Origin: Acidobacteriota bacterium
Lineage (GTDB): Bacteria > Acidobacteriota > Terriglobia > Terriglobales > Acidobacteriaceae
DNA: 64,000 bases
Assembly (NCBI GenBank): GCA_013289685.1
Contig: JABCZL010000002.1
Coordinates: forward strand, 248,001-312,000
Direction of reading: 5' to 3'
In this document: piece by piece, positions 26,138-34,584 of the stretch
Numbering within the stretch: position 1 is the first letter of the stretch
Layout of the letters: every line of letters starts with the position of its first letter
The notes under the pieces: generated by a model
What the model saw: the letters and a program-made list of their open reading frames with translations, nothing else
What the model was told of the DNA's origin: nothing
Databases searched by the model: none
Translations under genes and position numbers: made by a program

Positions 26138-26942
26138 CGAAGACGTTCAGCGGCAGTTTCGCCTGGACGGACGGGTCGCGTTTCTCTCGGGCGCGACGGG
26201 TCATCTGGGGCGATTGATGGCTGATGCCTTGGCGGGAGCGGGCGCTCACGTTGTTCTGAACGCGCGTGGAGGAGACAAGCTCGACGCCCTTTGTACCGAG
26301 TTGAGATCGCGCGGCCGCAAAGTGTCAGCCGCTTGTTTCGACGTTACGGATGAGGCCGCTGTTTTGAAGAATATAGCGCTGATCCGCGAGCGGCACGGGC
26401 GACTCGACATCATTGTCAACAACGCGAGCAACGGCCGTGCCGGAACCATCGAGAGCACGACTCTGGCGGACTTCGAGCAGGCTTACCGCGTAAATGTGAT
26501 GGCAGCGTTTCAGATGATTCAGGCTGCTGTCCCTCTGTTGCGTGAATCAGCGAAATCGACGGCGGGATCGTCCGTGGTGAATATCGCGTCGATGTATGGC
26601 AGTGCCAGCCCGAATCCGTCGATCTACGGAACTAGTGGGGCGAACAATCCGCCGTCCTATGGAGCGGCCAAAGCGGCGCTCATTCAATTGACGCGCTACG
26701 CGGCTTGTCATCTGGCTTGCGAAGGGATTCGCGTGAATTGCATAAGTCCGGGTCCGTTTCCGGCGGCGGTTTATCTTGAGAAAGATCCGGGATTCCACGA
26801 CCGCCTGAAGGAAAAAGTGCCCATGCGCCGTACGGGTGAGCCGCGGGAATTGCAGGGGCCGCTGCTGTTCCTGGCCTCGGATGCTTCGTCCTATGTAACG
26901 GGCGTCGATCTGGCGGTGGATGGAGGCTGGACCGCGTGGTGA
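26115..26942 (+). CDS. SDR-family oxidoreductase of the pse locus
   Basis: This is a 275-residue classical SDR: cofactor motif SGATGHLG, NNASNG, catalytic Ser region NIASMYG, and YGAAK (YxxxK). The C-terminus (VTGVDLAVDGGW) is typical. It resembles the PtmA-like SDRs found with pseudaminic/legionaminic genes, where they may modify the nonulosonic acid or a derivative. It overlaps the preceding fusion gene, so the two are translated together. Confidence 0.85.
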   Translation: MNTPQLADEDVQRQFRLDGRVAFLSGATGHLGRLMADALAGAGAHVVLNARGGDKLDALCTELRSRGRKVSAACFDVTDEAAVLKNIALIRERHGRLDIIVNNASNGRAGTIESTTLADFEQAYRVNVMAAFQMIQAAVPLLRESAKSTAGSSVVNIASMYGSASPNPSIYGTSGANNPPSYGAAKAALIQLTRYAACHLACEGIRVNCISPGPFPAAVYLEKDPGFHDRLKEKVPMRRTGEPRELQGPLLFLASDASSYVTGVDLAVDGGWTAW

Positions 26943-27002
26943 GATTTCGCGCTGACGAGTTACCGGCAGGATTTGCAATGAGCGTCTACGACGCGGCGAG
27001 TC

Positions 27003-28034
27003 ATGTCGCTGGATAACATTCTCATTCGTGCTGATGCCAGTACCGCGATCGGCAGCGGACATGTGATGCGCTGCCTGGCCTTGGCCAAGGCCTGGAGCAA
27101 AGGTGGCCGAGTCTGCTATCTGACCGCGGAAACCATTGCCGCGCTGGACGAGCGGTTCGTGGAAGAAAAGATCCGGCACGAGCGGATCAGCGTGCAACCC
27201 GGTAGCCCGGAAGATGCCGAGCAGACGGTGGCGTGGGCGCGCAGGTTGCAAGCGCAGTGGGTTGTCGTGGACGGATACCGCTTCAAACCGGATTACATCC
27301 ACGCCCTCAAGATGGCAAGGCTACGCGTGCTGATGTTGGACGATGACGCGCGCTTCGATTTCTACGAAGCCGATGTTGTGCTGAATCAGAACATCGACGC
27401 GAGCGTGGAAAGTTATAAGCGTGCAGTTTCTACGCATCTCTTATTGGGGGCGAACTATGTGCTTCTTCGCCCGGAATTTCTGGTGTCGGGACCGCGGAGT
27501 GAGATTGCCGGAGTCGCACGCAAATTTCTGGTGACCATGGGAGGGAGCGACTCGGAGAATGTGACGGCTAAGGTGGTCCGTGCGCTGCCGCGACTGGGGA
27601 ATGATTTTGAGGCTACCGTGGTGGTGGGGGGTGGAAGCCCTCACTATGAGGCATTGCAGGCGCTGGTGAAAACGCTGCCGGTCAAGGCTCGTCTGGAGAG
27701 AAGTCCTGCGAACATGGCTCCCATCATGCGCTGGACGGACGTGGCGATCGCGGCGGCGGGTGGGACTTGCTGGGAACTGGCTTTTCTCGGTGTCCCGATG
27801 ATTCTAATTACGCTTTCGCGGGATCAGGAGCGGAACGCGGCGGCGATCTCCAGGACCGGCGCTGCGTTGAGCCTGGGATGGCATGCTAACCTTTCCGAAC
27901 AGGAGATCGGCGACGCGATCAAAAGCGTGATAAACAGTGCGGATAGGCGTCGCGCGATGAGCGAACGCGGTAAGGCGTTGATTGATGGTCAGGGCGCCGC
28001 CCGCGTGGTGGAGTTTCTGCAGAATTGCGTATGA
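27003..28034 (+). CDS. pseG: UDP-2,4-diacetamido-2,4,6-trideoxy-altropyranose hydrolase, PseG
   Basis: PseG removes UDP to release the 2,4-diacetamido-6-deoxyaltrose used by PseI. The GT-B fold protein has the N-terminal motif IRADASTAIGSGHVMRCLAL with the conserved His, and a C-terminal nucleotide-binding part (AIAAAGGTCWELAFLGVPMI). Length of 343 matches the family. Its stop overlaps the pseI start as ATGA. Confidence 0.9.
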   Translation: MSLDNILIRADASTAIGSGHVMRCLALAKAWSKGGRVCYLTAETIAALDERFVEEKIRHERISVQPGSPEDAEQTVAWARRLQAQWVVVDGYRFKPDYIHALKMARLRVLMLDDDARFDFYEADVVLNQNIDASVESYKRAVSTHLLLGANYVLLRPEFLVSGPRSEIAGVARKFLVTMGGSDSENVTAKVVRALPRLGNDFEATVVVGGGSPHYEALQALVKTLPVKARLERSPANMAPIMRWTDVAIAAAGGTCWELAFLGVPMILITLSRDQERNAAAISRTGAALSLGWHANLSEQEIGDAIKSVINSADRRRAMSERGKALIDGQGAARVVEFLQNCV

Positions 28035-29080
28035 GAGTCGTGCGAATCGGTAAACGATTAGTGGGCGAGAGTCAGCCCTGCTTTCTGGCGGCTGAGGTTG
28101 GCATCAACCACAACGGAGACATGGAACTGGCCCATCAGTCTATTGACGCTGCGGCTGATACGGGAGCCGATGCAGTTAAATTCCAGAACTACCGCACCGA
28201 AGATTTTCTTTCCGATCGCACGTTGACGCATGAGTATTTGTCGCAAGGGAAGACAGTCGTCGAGTCGCAATATGACATGTTCAAGCGCTGCGAACTGGCC
28301 CCGGCGAAGCTGCGAGAACTGCGCGAACACTGCGACCGGCGAGGCGTGATTTTTTTCAGCACACCGACTTCTGAAACAGGCATTCAGGAACTGATCGAGA
28401 TCGGCGTGCCATTGCTGAAGAACGGATCAGATTACCTGGTCAATCTTCCGCTGATTGGTGGAATGGCGCGAACGGGGCTGCCGACGGTGATTTCCACCGG
28501 AATGGCAACCTTGGATGATGTGTCGGACGCCGTCGCGGCGTTTCGCGGCGCAGGCGGGAAAGACCTGATCCTTTTGCACTGCACGTCTTCGTACCCGACT
28601 CCCGCGGAAGATGTACACCTGCGCAAGATCGGTACACTGAGAGCCACGTTCGATTGCCCAGTCGGATTGAGCGATCATACCGACGGCACTGTGGCGGCCA
28701 TCGGTGCAGTGGCGCTGGGGGCGTGCATGATCGAGAAGCACTTCACGCTCGACAAAAATCTTCCCGGCCCGGACCATCGGTTCTCGGCCGATCCCGGGGA
28801 GTTCCGCGCACTAGTGGAATCGGTTCGCAATATGGAAAAGAGCCTGGGGAGCGCGGAATTGAAACCCGCCGCGTCTGAGCAACTGGGACGCAGCGACTAC
28901 CGGCTATCGTGCGTGGCGGCACGGGAGCTTCCTGCCGGACGCCGATTGGTTGCTTCGGACATCGCATTTCGGCGGCCCGGCTTCGGTTTTCCTCCGAAGG
29001 AACTGGAGGGCCTGATCGCGCGCGAGTTGGTGAAGGCGGTTCCATCGGGGCATGTTTTTTCGCCGGAGGACTTTGCTTGA
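28031..29080 (+). CDS. pseI: Pseudaminic acid synthase, PseI (NeuB family)
   Basis: PseI condenses 2,4-diacetamido-altrose with phosphoenolpyruvate. The NeuB TIM barrel shows EVGINHNGDMELA, ADAVKFQNY, LLHCTSSYPTP and the metal/PEP-binding DHTDG. A C-terminal SAF (antifreeze-like) domain starts near RDYRL and contains RRPGFGFPP. The ATG at 28031 overlaps the pseG stop. The gene context points to pseudaminic rather than sialic acid. Confidence 0.92.
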   Translation: MRVVRIGKRLVGESQPCFLAAEVGINHNGDMELAHQSIDAAADTGADAVKFQNYRTEDFLSDRTLTHEYLSQGKTVVESQYDMFKRCELAPAKLRELREHCDRRGVIFFSTPTSETGIQELIEIGVPLLKNGSDYLVNLPLIGGMARTGLPTVISTGMATLDDVSDAVAAFRGAGGKDLILLHCTSSYPTPAEDVHLRKIGTLRATFDCPVGLSDHTDGTVAAIGAVALGACMIEKHFTLDKNLPGPDHRFSADPGEFRALVESVRNMEKSLGSAELKPAASEQLGRSDYRLSCVAARELPAGRRLVASDIAFRRPGFGFPPKELEGLIARELVKAVPSGHVFSPEDFA

Positions 29081-29589
29081 GCGCGATGGAGAATGCGGTC
29101 ACGCTGCGGCCTGCGACTATGGAGGATGCCAAAATGGTATTCTGCTGGCGCAATGATCCGTTCATTGTGTCGCGGGGCACTTCGCAGAGAACAGTAGCCT
29201 GGGACGAACATTTGCAGTGGTTTTATGAAACGGTAAGCGGAAGCGAGCGGAAGATGTGGATCGTGCTGGTGAACGGAGAACCTGCCGGGCAAGTGCGGTT
29301 CGATCGAGTGCACCAGGACAGGTGCACGATCTCTGCTTACCTCCTCCGAGAGTTCACGGGTCACGGCTGGGGCGTGGAAGCGATCAGGGGAGGCTGCGAC
29401 ACCTTGTTTAGTGAGTGGCCGGGTGAAGAGATCGTGGCTTGTGTGCGGGAGGACAACGCCTCGGCGCGCGTTGGGTTCCGCAAGGCCGGATTCGTGGAAA
29501 TGGACCCGGCTGGCCGATGCGATGCGAGGCACTTTGCACTGGTACTGAAACGGAGCTTCTGCTGCGCGACGGAGACCGCAAAGCTGTGA
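29077..29589 (+). CDS. pseH: GNAT N-acetyltransferase, PseH-like
   Basis: PseH acetylates the 4-amino group in pseudaminic acid synthesis. The protein is a RimI-like GNAT (LRPATMEDAKMVFCWRNDP, RGHG-equivalent GHGWGVEAI, EDNASARVGFRKAGF). It is unusual in starting at TTG 29077, which overlaps the TGA of pseI and has GGAGGA six bases upstream; ATG 29086 is the alternative. Its stop overlaps the next start as GTGA. The gene order pseG-pseI-pseH supports the assignment. Confidence 0.85.
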   Translation: MSAMENAVTLRPATMEDAKMVFCWRNDPFIVSRGTSQRTVAWDEHLQWFYETVSGSERKMWIVLVNGEPAGQVRFDRVHQDRCTISAYLLREFTGHGWGVEAIRGGCDTLFSEWPGEEIVACVREDNASARVGFRKAGFVEMDPAGRCDARHFALVLKRSFCCATETAKL

Positions 29590-30212
29590 GCGAGCATCGC
29601 TGGCGCAAGGACAACGACCGCAATGTTCGTCTTTACAGCGAACGCATCGCCCAGCATGGCTATGACGTGAGAGCTCTGGGCTGGGGCAGCCGAGAGTCAC
29701 AGGCCCGGCGCTTCGCGGTCTTGGGCGAGGTGGGGAAACTCACTGGCCGCAGCGTCCTGGATGTGGGATGCGGCCTGGGCGACTTGTACGCATGGATGAG
29801 ACGGAAGAGGCTTCGCGTGCGCTACACGGGAGTGGACATCACGCCGGGAATGGTGGACAAGGCGCGCGCGCGTTTTCCCAGGACGCAATTCCGCGTTTGT
29901 GACGTGCTCGACCACTCGCAACCGGTTGCGGCGCATGATTACGTACTGAGCAGCGGAATTTTCACGCACCATAGCGCATCTGCGTCGGAGTTTCTGGAGG
30001 CCATGGTGCGTCGCATGTTCGATCTGTCGAAACAGGGGCTGGCCTTTAACTGCCTGAGCGGATGGGCGGAACGGAAAGAACGCGGGGAATACCACGCGGA
30101 TCCACTGAAAGTAGTTTCATTGTGCCGGAAGCTGACAACGCGCGTGGTGCTGCGCCACGACTACCATCCGCGCGATTTTACGGTCTATCTGTACAAGAAT
30201 GTCAGGACATGA
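29586..30212 (+). CDS. Class I SAM-dependent methyltransferase, copy 1
   Basis: The 208-residue Rossmann methyltransferase has motif I LDVGCGLGDLYAWM, motif II GVDITPGMVDKA and YVLSSGIF. The GTG start overlaps the pseH stop. It is clearly paralogous to the protein at 51524-52198: both have LGWG, SVLDVGCG, YTGxDI, SSG and RRVxLRHDY/TTRVVLRHDY near the C-terminus. It may methylate a sugar hydroxyl or amine of the polysaccharide. The substrate is unknown. Confidence 0.8.
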   Translation: MSEHRWRKDNDRNVRLYSERIAQHGYDVRALGWGSRESQARRFAVLGEVGKLTGRSVLDVGCGLGDLYAWMRRKRLRVRYTGVDITPGMVDKARARFPRTQFRVCDVLDHSQPVAAHDYVLSSGIFTHHSASASEFLEAMVRRMFDLSKQGLAFNCLSGWAERKERGEYHADPLKVVSLCRKLTTRVVLRHDYHPRDFTVYLYKNVRT

Positions 30213-30913
30213 TCGTTTCCATCAATCAGCCGGCATACCTGCCTTGGCTGGGATACTTCCATCGCATTGCGGTTTCGGATGCGCACATTGTGCTGGACCA
30301 GGTGCAGTTCGAGAAAAACAGCTTCACCAATCGCAACAAAGTCCGCACTCCGGAAGGCTGGTGCTGGCTGACCGTTCCAGTCAAGACCGCCGGCAGATTT
30401 GGCGATCTATGCATCCACGAAATCGAGATTGCTAACGAAAGACAATGGGCTGCCAAACACTGGCAGACTCTGCGGCTTAATTATTCCAAGGCTCCGTTCT
30501 TTGCCCAGCATGCGCCTTTCTTAGAAGGTATTTACGCCCGTCCGTGGGGAAAGCTTGCAGATCTCACCCGCGAGATTACGGCGTACCTGCTGGACGCGTT
30601 CGGGATCAAAACGAAGTTATATTTCGGCTCGATGATGAGAGCTCCCGGGAAGAAGGATGAATTAGTTTTGAACCTGTGCCGCGAACTAGCAGCGACGGTC
30701 TATCTTTCTGGTCCGCTGGGGCGAAACTATCTTCGAGAGGAACTGTTCCGCGAACACCAGATTGCAGTCCGGTATGATGACTACCATCACCCGGAGTACC
30801 GGCAGGTATATCCCGGATTTGAGCCGTACATGACGGCGCTGGATCTTTTGTTCAACGCGGGTCCTGCGAGCCTGGAGATCATCTTGAAGAATCAGGAGCC
30901 CATTCGATTATGA
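30209..30913 (+). CDS. WbqC-like family protein
   Basis: The 234-residue protein matches the WbqC family by its N-terminus (IVSINQPAYLPWLGYFHRI) and central FEKNSFTNRNKV, TVPVKT and LNLC motifs. WbqC proteins are common in O-antigen and capsule clusters. Their chemistry is not firmly known to me and they have been suggested to be acyl- or aminotransferases. The ATG overlaps the methyltransferase stop (ATGA), so it belongs to the same operon. Confidence 0.85.
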   Translation: MIVSINQPAYLPWLGYFHRIAVSDAHIVLDQVQFEKNSFTNRNKVRTPEGWCWLTVPVKTAGRFGDLCIHEIEIANERQWAAKHWQTLRLNYSKAPFFAQHAPFLEGIYARPWGKLADLTREITAYLLDAFGIKTKLYFGSMMRAPGKKDELVLNLCRELAATVYLSGPLGRNYLREELFREHQIAVRYDDYHHPEYRQVYPGFEPYMTALDLLFNAGPASLEIILKNQEPIRL

Positions 30914-31590
30914 ATGTTCTGGTCGTCGCCGCGCACCCGGATGATGAACTTCTTGGATGCGGCGGAACCGCGGCCCGGCTGGCGCGCGAAGGGCATTCGG
31001 TCTACATGGCGATTCTGGGGGAGGGATTGACCTCGCGCACTGCGCAGCGAGCGGACGTTGCCCAGGCGGCTTTGAAAAATTTAAGCAGCTGCAGCCAGCG
31101 CGTCGCAGATCTGCTGGGAGTGAAGGAACTCTCATTGCATGGGTTGCCCGACAACCGGTTCGACACGCTGCCCTTGCTGGAAGTCATCAAGATCGTGGAG
31201 GGGCTGATCGAGCGCTGGCGTCCGACCGCTATCTATACCCATCACGGCAGCGACTTGAATGTGGATCACCAGGTGGTGAGCCGCGCGGTGCTAACGGCGA
31301 CGCGCCCTACGGAGAACCATCCCGTGCGTGAGTTGTACATGTTTGAGATCGCTTCCTCCACGGAATGGGCGTTTCAACAACTCTCTCCGGTATTCAAGCC
31401 AAATGTATTCGTCGACATCGAAGACACGCTTGCGCTGAAACTCGAAGGCATGCGACTGTACGAGAGCGAAGCCCGGAAATATCCCCATCCCCGGTCCACC
31501 GAAGCGTTGACCGCCATCGCACAGCGGTGGGGTAGCGTGGTTGGCCGAAAGGCTGCCGAGGCCTTCGAGGCAGTACGTGTGATCCGGTAG
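30910..31590 (+). CDS. PIG-L family N-deacetylase
   Basis: The 226-residue PIG-L/LmbE protein has the zinc motif AAHPDDELLGCGGTAA and the second ligand region THHGSDLNVDHQVV. The family removes N-acetyl groups from GlcNAc-type sugars. In this context it may free an amine for the WbqC or GNAT proteins to reacylate. Start ATG overlaps the WbqC stop by four bases. Confidence 0.9.
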   Translation: MNVLVVAAHPDDELLGCGGTAARLAREGHSVYMAILGEGLTSRTAQRADVAQAALKNLSSCSQRVADLLGVKELSLHGLPDNRFDTLPLLEVIKIVEGLIERWRPTAIYTHHGSDLNVDHQVVSRAVLTATRPTENHPVRELYMFEIASSTEWAFQQLSPVFKPNVFVDIEDTLALKLEGMRLYESEARKYPHPRSTEALTAIAQRWGSVVGRKAAEAFEAVRVIR

Positions 31591-31631
31591 GAAGGAACGT
31601 CAACCATTCTGGAAACACACGCTGGCGCCTG

Positions 31632-33386
31632 ATGAGAGTTCTACTGCTGCATCCCGAGGATGTTCCTTTGCAAGGCGAGTGCACCGGTTCACGGTGGGAC
31701 CTGATCGTTGATCTGGGCTTTGCCGGCGCGAGCGTCTACGAGGAGTGGTCCCGGCGAACTGGCTCCCGAGTCATCACTCTCCATCAGTTCGGAAGTCAGG
31801 AGAGCTACCGGTGGGTGAAACAAGGTCTGGCGCTCGGCCACGGCAGATTGCTGGACCGGATGGGGCTGGATTGGTGGGAGATTCTTGCGCCCTGCAGTTA
31901 CCAGGAGCAGCAGGCTGTCTTTCTAGTTGAGCAGCTGCGGCGGGAACTTGGGTCTGGTCCGGTCGAACTGGTTGCCACGCGCGCTCACTCGCATGTGCAA
32001 CTTCTTAGTCTTGTGACTGGATGGCCGGTGCGGTGTCTGGTTGAGACGCCTTCGACCAGGCCACGGCTTGTCTCGCGGCTTCTTGCGGCTACCCAAGACT
32101 TGCGTCCTGCACAGATGATCGAGATCGCATTCGACAAGTGGGATCCCAGTTACCACCTCAGGAGCCGGGTAACGAAGCATCGGCGAGCGCAGTTGAAAGA
32201 GCCGGTCATGTTGTTGCCGTCTGCCTATTCCAACGTTACGCGCACGCAACTCGCCTACGCAGCTCAGTTGCAGGATCGACGTTTTCTGCTGGCTACAACC
32301 CGGCGCAGTGGAGAGTCCGACGATTTGCCTGCCAACGTGGATTCGGTTCCTCTTTCTGCGTATGCTGAGGCCTCAGCCGAGACGAAGATTGAAACCGCGG
32401 AGCTGATTGCTGCCTGGAATGCGATGGAGGCAGAGCTAGGTCAGGTGGAGGAGCTTCACCATCGGATTCAAGCGTGCCTCTGGGATTACATTCCGTCTCA
32501 GTTGGAAACTGGATTGCGCCTGCGGGATGCCTGGCGCGTCCTGATGTCGTCCGAGCCGGTAAAAGGAGTTCTTTGTGGGGACGATCTGAACTACCACACG
32601 CGCCTGCCGTTGATCATGGCGAAGACAATGGGCTGCCGCGCGGTCTATTGCTCTCACGGAGCTCTCGACGGTGGGCTGTTGTTCAAGAAATCTTATGCCG
32701 AACTCAACCTGGTAAAAGGCGAAATGGAACGGGACTACATGCTTCAAGTCAGCGATATCGAGCCGGAGCGAGTCGAGATTGCGGCACCAGCTGAGGACCG
32801 CGAGATGGAGCGCGCAAATGCCGCTGATATCCAATCCAGCGCGATCGTTATGTTTTCTCAGCCTTACGAGGTTGTGGGCGGACGCGCTGGCGAGATCTTC
32901 CGCGAAATTCTTCCCCCCCTGGTCGCGATCGCGCGTCAACTGAACCGCAGACTCATTGTGAAACTCCATCCCTTTGAGAGCGGTCGAGGCCGCGCGCGGC
33001 TGCTGAGATCTGTATTGTCACCAGAGGAATTTGACCATGTGGAGATCAGTCGAGCCCCGGCATCCGAGATTCTGCCGCGTACGTTTCTGGGTATCGGATT
33101 GGACTCGAGTGTCGCGGTGGAGTGCGCGCAACGCGAGATCCCGTACTTTATGTGTGGTTGGCTTGACTTCAACGGGTTCGGCTACATGCGGCAGTTTGCT
33201 AAATTTGGAGTTGGCATCTTGCTGGATACGCCCGATCAGATTCTTTCCATCCCGCACAGGCTCGTCGAATTCAAGCCCGATCTGTCGAGGATTCAGCGGT
33301 TTTCGCAGCCTGCCGATGATCGGCGTCTGGATCAACTCCTATTCGGGACGAGTGAAGTTCTGGCCGCAAACAAATGCGCCTCGTAA
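31632..33386 (+). CDS. Large GT-B-like protein, candidate nonulosonic acid or glycerol-phosphate transferase
   Basis: The 584-residue protein is not one I can name. Its C-terminal half has a GT-B-like layout: GDDLNYHTRLPLIMAKTMG, YCSHGALDGGLL, IVKLHPFESGRGRA, and GLDSSVAVECAQREIPYF, reminiscent of KpsC/KpsS, polysialyltransferase or CDP-glycerol transferase folds (KLHP plus a Ser and acidic residue). The N-terminal half is divergent. It sits after the pse genes with a 41-base gap. It overlaps the polysaccharide deacetylase by 13 bases, so it may be the pseudaminic acid transferase of the locus. Confidence 0.6.
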   Translation: MRVLLLHPEDVPLQGECTGSRWDLIVDLGFAGASVYEEWSRRTGSRVITLHQFGSQESYRWVKQGLALGHGRLLDRMGLDWWEILAPCSYQEQQAVFLVEQLRRELGSGPVELVATRAHSHVQLLSLVTGWPVRCLVETPSTRPRLVSRLLAATQDLRPAQMIEIAFDKWDPSYHLRSRVTKHRRAQLKEPVMLLPSAYSNVTRTQLAYAAQLQDRRFLLATTRRSGESDDLPANVDSVPLSAYAEASAETKIETAELIAAWNAMEAELGQVEELHHRIQACLWDYIPSQLETGLRLRDAWRVLMSSEPVKGVLCGDDLNYHTRLPLIMAKTMGCRAVYCSHGALDGGLLFKKSYAELNLVKGEMERDYMLQVSDIEPERVEIAAPAEDREMERANAADIQSSAIVMFSQPYEVVGGRAGEIFREILPPLVAIARQLNRRLIVKLHPFESGRGRARLLRSVLSPEEFDHVEISRAPASEILPRTFLGIGLDSSVAVECAQREIPYFMCGWLDFNGFGYMRQFAKFGVGILLDTPDQILSIPHRLVEFKPDLSRIQRFSQPADDRRLDQLLFGTSEVLAANKCAS

Positions 33387-34435
33387 GTCCCATACTTCAT
33401 CGCGTGATTTATCCGTTGCTCGGATCGATGGGGTACTTCCATTCCCGCGCACCGGCTCCCGTTACCGTGATCACCTATCACGGCGTTCTGCCATCCGGAT
33501 ACACGACCGAAGACGCGTTTCTGGACAATACGCTGGTGACCGAGGAATCATTCCGCTCGCAACTGCGACTGCTGAAGAAGCATTACAACGTGGTATCACC
33601 GGACGAGTTTTTGCTCTGGCTACGCAAAAGTCAAGAGTTGCCCGAGAAGGCCATTTTGCTGACCTGCGACGACGGATTGCTGAATCATCTCAGCGTGATG
33701 GTCCCGATTTTGCAGCAAGAAAAATTAAAGTGCCTGCTTTTTGTGACGGGGTCGTCCCTGGGGAATACTCGCGAAATGCTTTGGTACGTGGAGCTGTATC
33801 TGTTGCTGATGCAGGCACAGGCGCAGGATGAGCCACTTCTTGTTCAAGGGATCGTTGTTCCGAAGATTTCAGATGGCGCGGGGCAGCGCCGGTCGGTCTG
33901 GCTCTCGCTGTTGAAGAGTCTTTCTCACTGCGATGTTGCTGCTCGGAGCTGTTTCCTGGAAGATGCGGCGGCTCGATTTGGCCTGCAGCCATCATGGAAG
34001 ATGCGTTACCTGGATGATCCTTTGCTGCGGGACCGTTTCCAATTGTTGCGACTGCCGGAATTGAAGCAGCTTGCGGACGCAGGGATGACCATAGGCGCGC
34101 ACACCCTGAGTCATCCTGTGCTGGCTGCGCAATCCCTGGAGTTGGCGAGCGCTGAAATTACGGAATGCCGCAAAGGTCTGGAGCAGTCCCTGGGGCGGGA
34201 GGTGTGGGCCATCGCATATCCTTTCGGCGATCCCGGTTCGGTCGGTGCGCGCGAGTTCAAGCTGGCGGAAGAATCTGGATATGAGTGCGGTTTCGTGAAC
34301 GTCGGAGGAGTCCTGAATGCGGCGGCGGCCCGATTTACGCTCCCACGCGTTCATGTAACTGCGGAGATGTCGCCGTCGGTGTACGAGGCACATGTTTCGG
34401 GATTTCACGATGCTCTTCGCAGCCGGTTCGCCTAG
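33374..34435 (+). CDS. Polysaccharide deacetylase (NodB homology domain)
   Basis: The 353-residue CE4 protein shows motif 1 as TCDDGLLNHLSV (usually TFDDG), motif 2 as GAHTLSHPVLA (HxxxHP), and a Pro-Phe-Gly element (AIAYPFGDPG). It likely de-N-acetylates a polysaccharide or lipid-linked sugar. No signal peptide is obvious, so a cytoplasmic or membrane-side site is possible. It follows the GT-B-like gene with a 13-base overlap. Confidence 0.87.
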   Translation: MRLVSPILHRVIYPLLGSMGYFHSRAPAPVTVITYHGVLPSGYTTEDAFLDNTLVTEESFRSQLRLLKKHYNVVSPDEFLLWLRKSQELPEKAILLTCDDGLLNHLSVMVPILQQEKLKCLLFVTGSSLGNTREMLWYVELYLLLMQAQAQDEPLLVQGIVVPKISDGAGQRRSVWLSLLKSLSHCDVAARSCFLEDAAARFGLQPSWKMRYLDDPLLRDRFQLLRLPELKQLADAGMTIGAHTLSHPVLAAQSLELASAEITECRKGLEQSLGREVWAIAYPFGDPGSVGAREFKLAEESGYECGFVNVGGVLNAAAARFTLPRVHVTAEMSPSVYEAHVSGFHDALRSRFA

Positions 34436-34584
34436 TCATGCGGCCGCTGAAACTCAGAATCAAAGCTTGCAGATGAGAGCGCAGGGCGATGCACCACGCA
34501 TCATTCCGGGGCGGCGATGAGTGCGACTCCGGCTGGTATTACTATGTACTCTCCTGGTCAAATTCTGTGGGAGAACGGTGAAGC

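Noticed and set aside
31632-33386. Calling this gene a polysialyltransferase or KpsC by name
   Set aside because: Only partial GT-B-like motifs are visible; a named function would go beyond the sequence.
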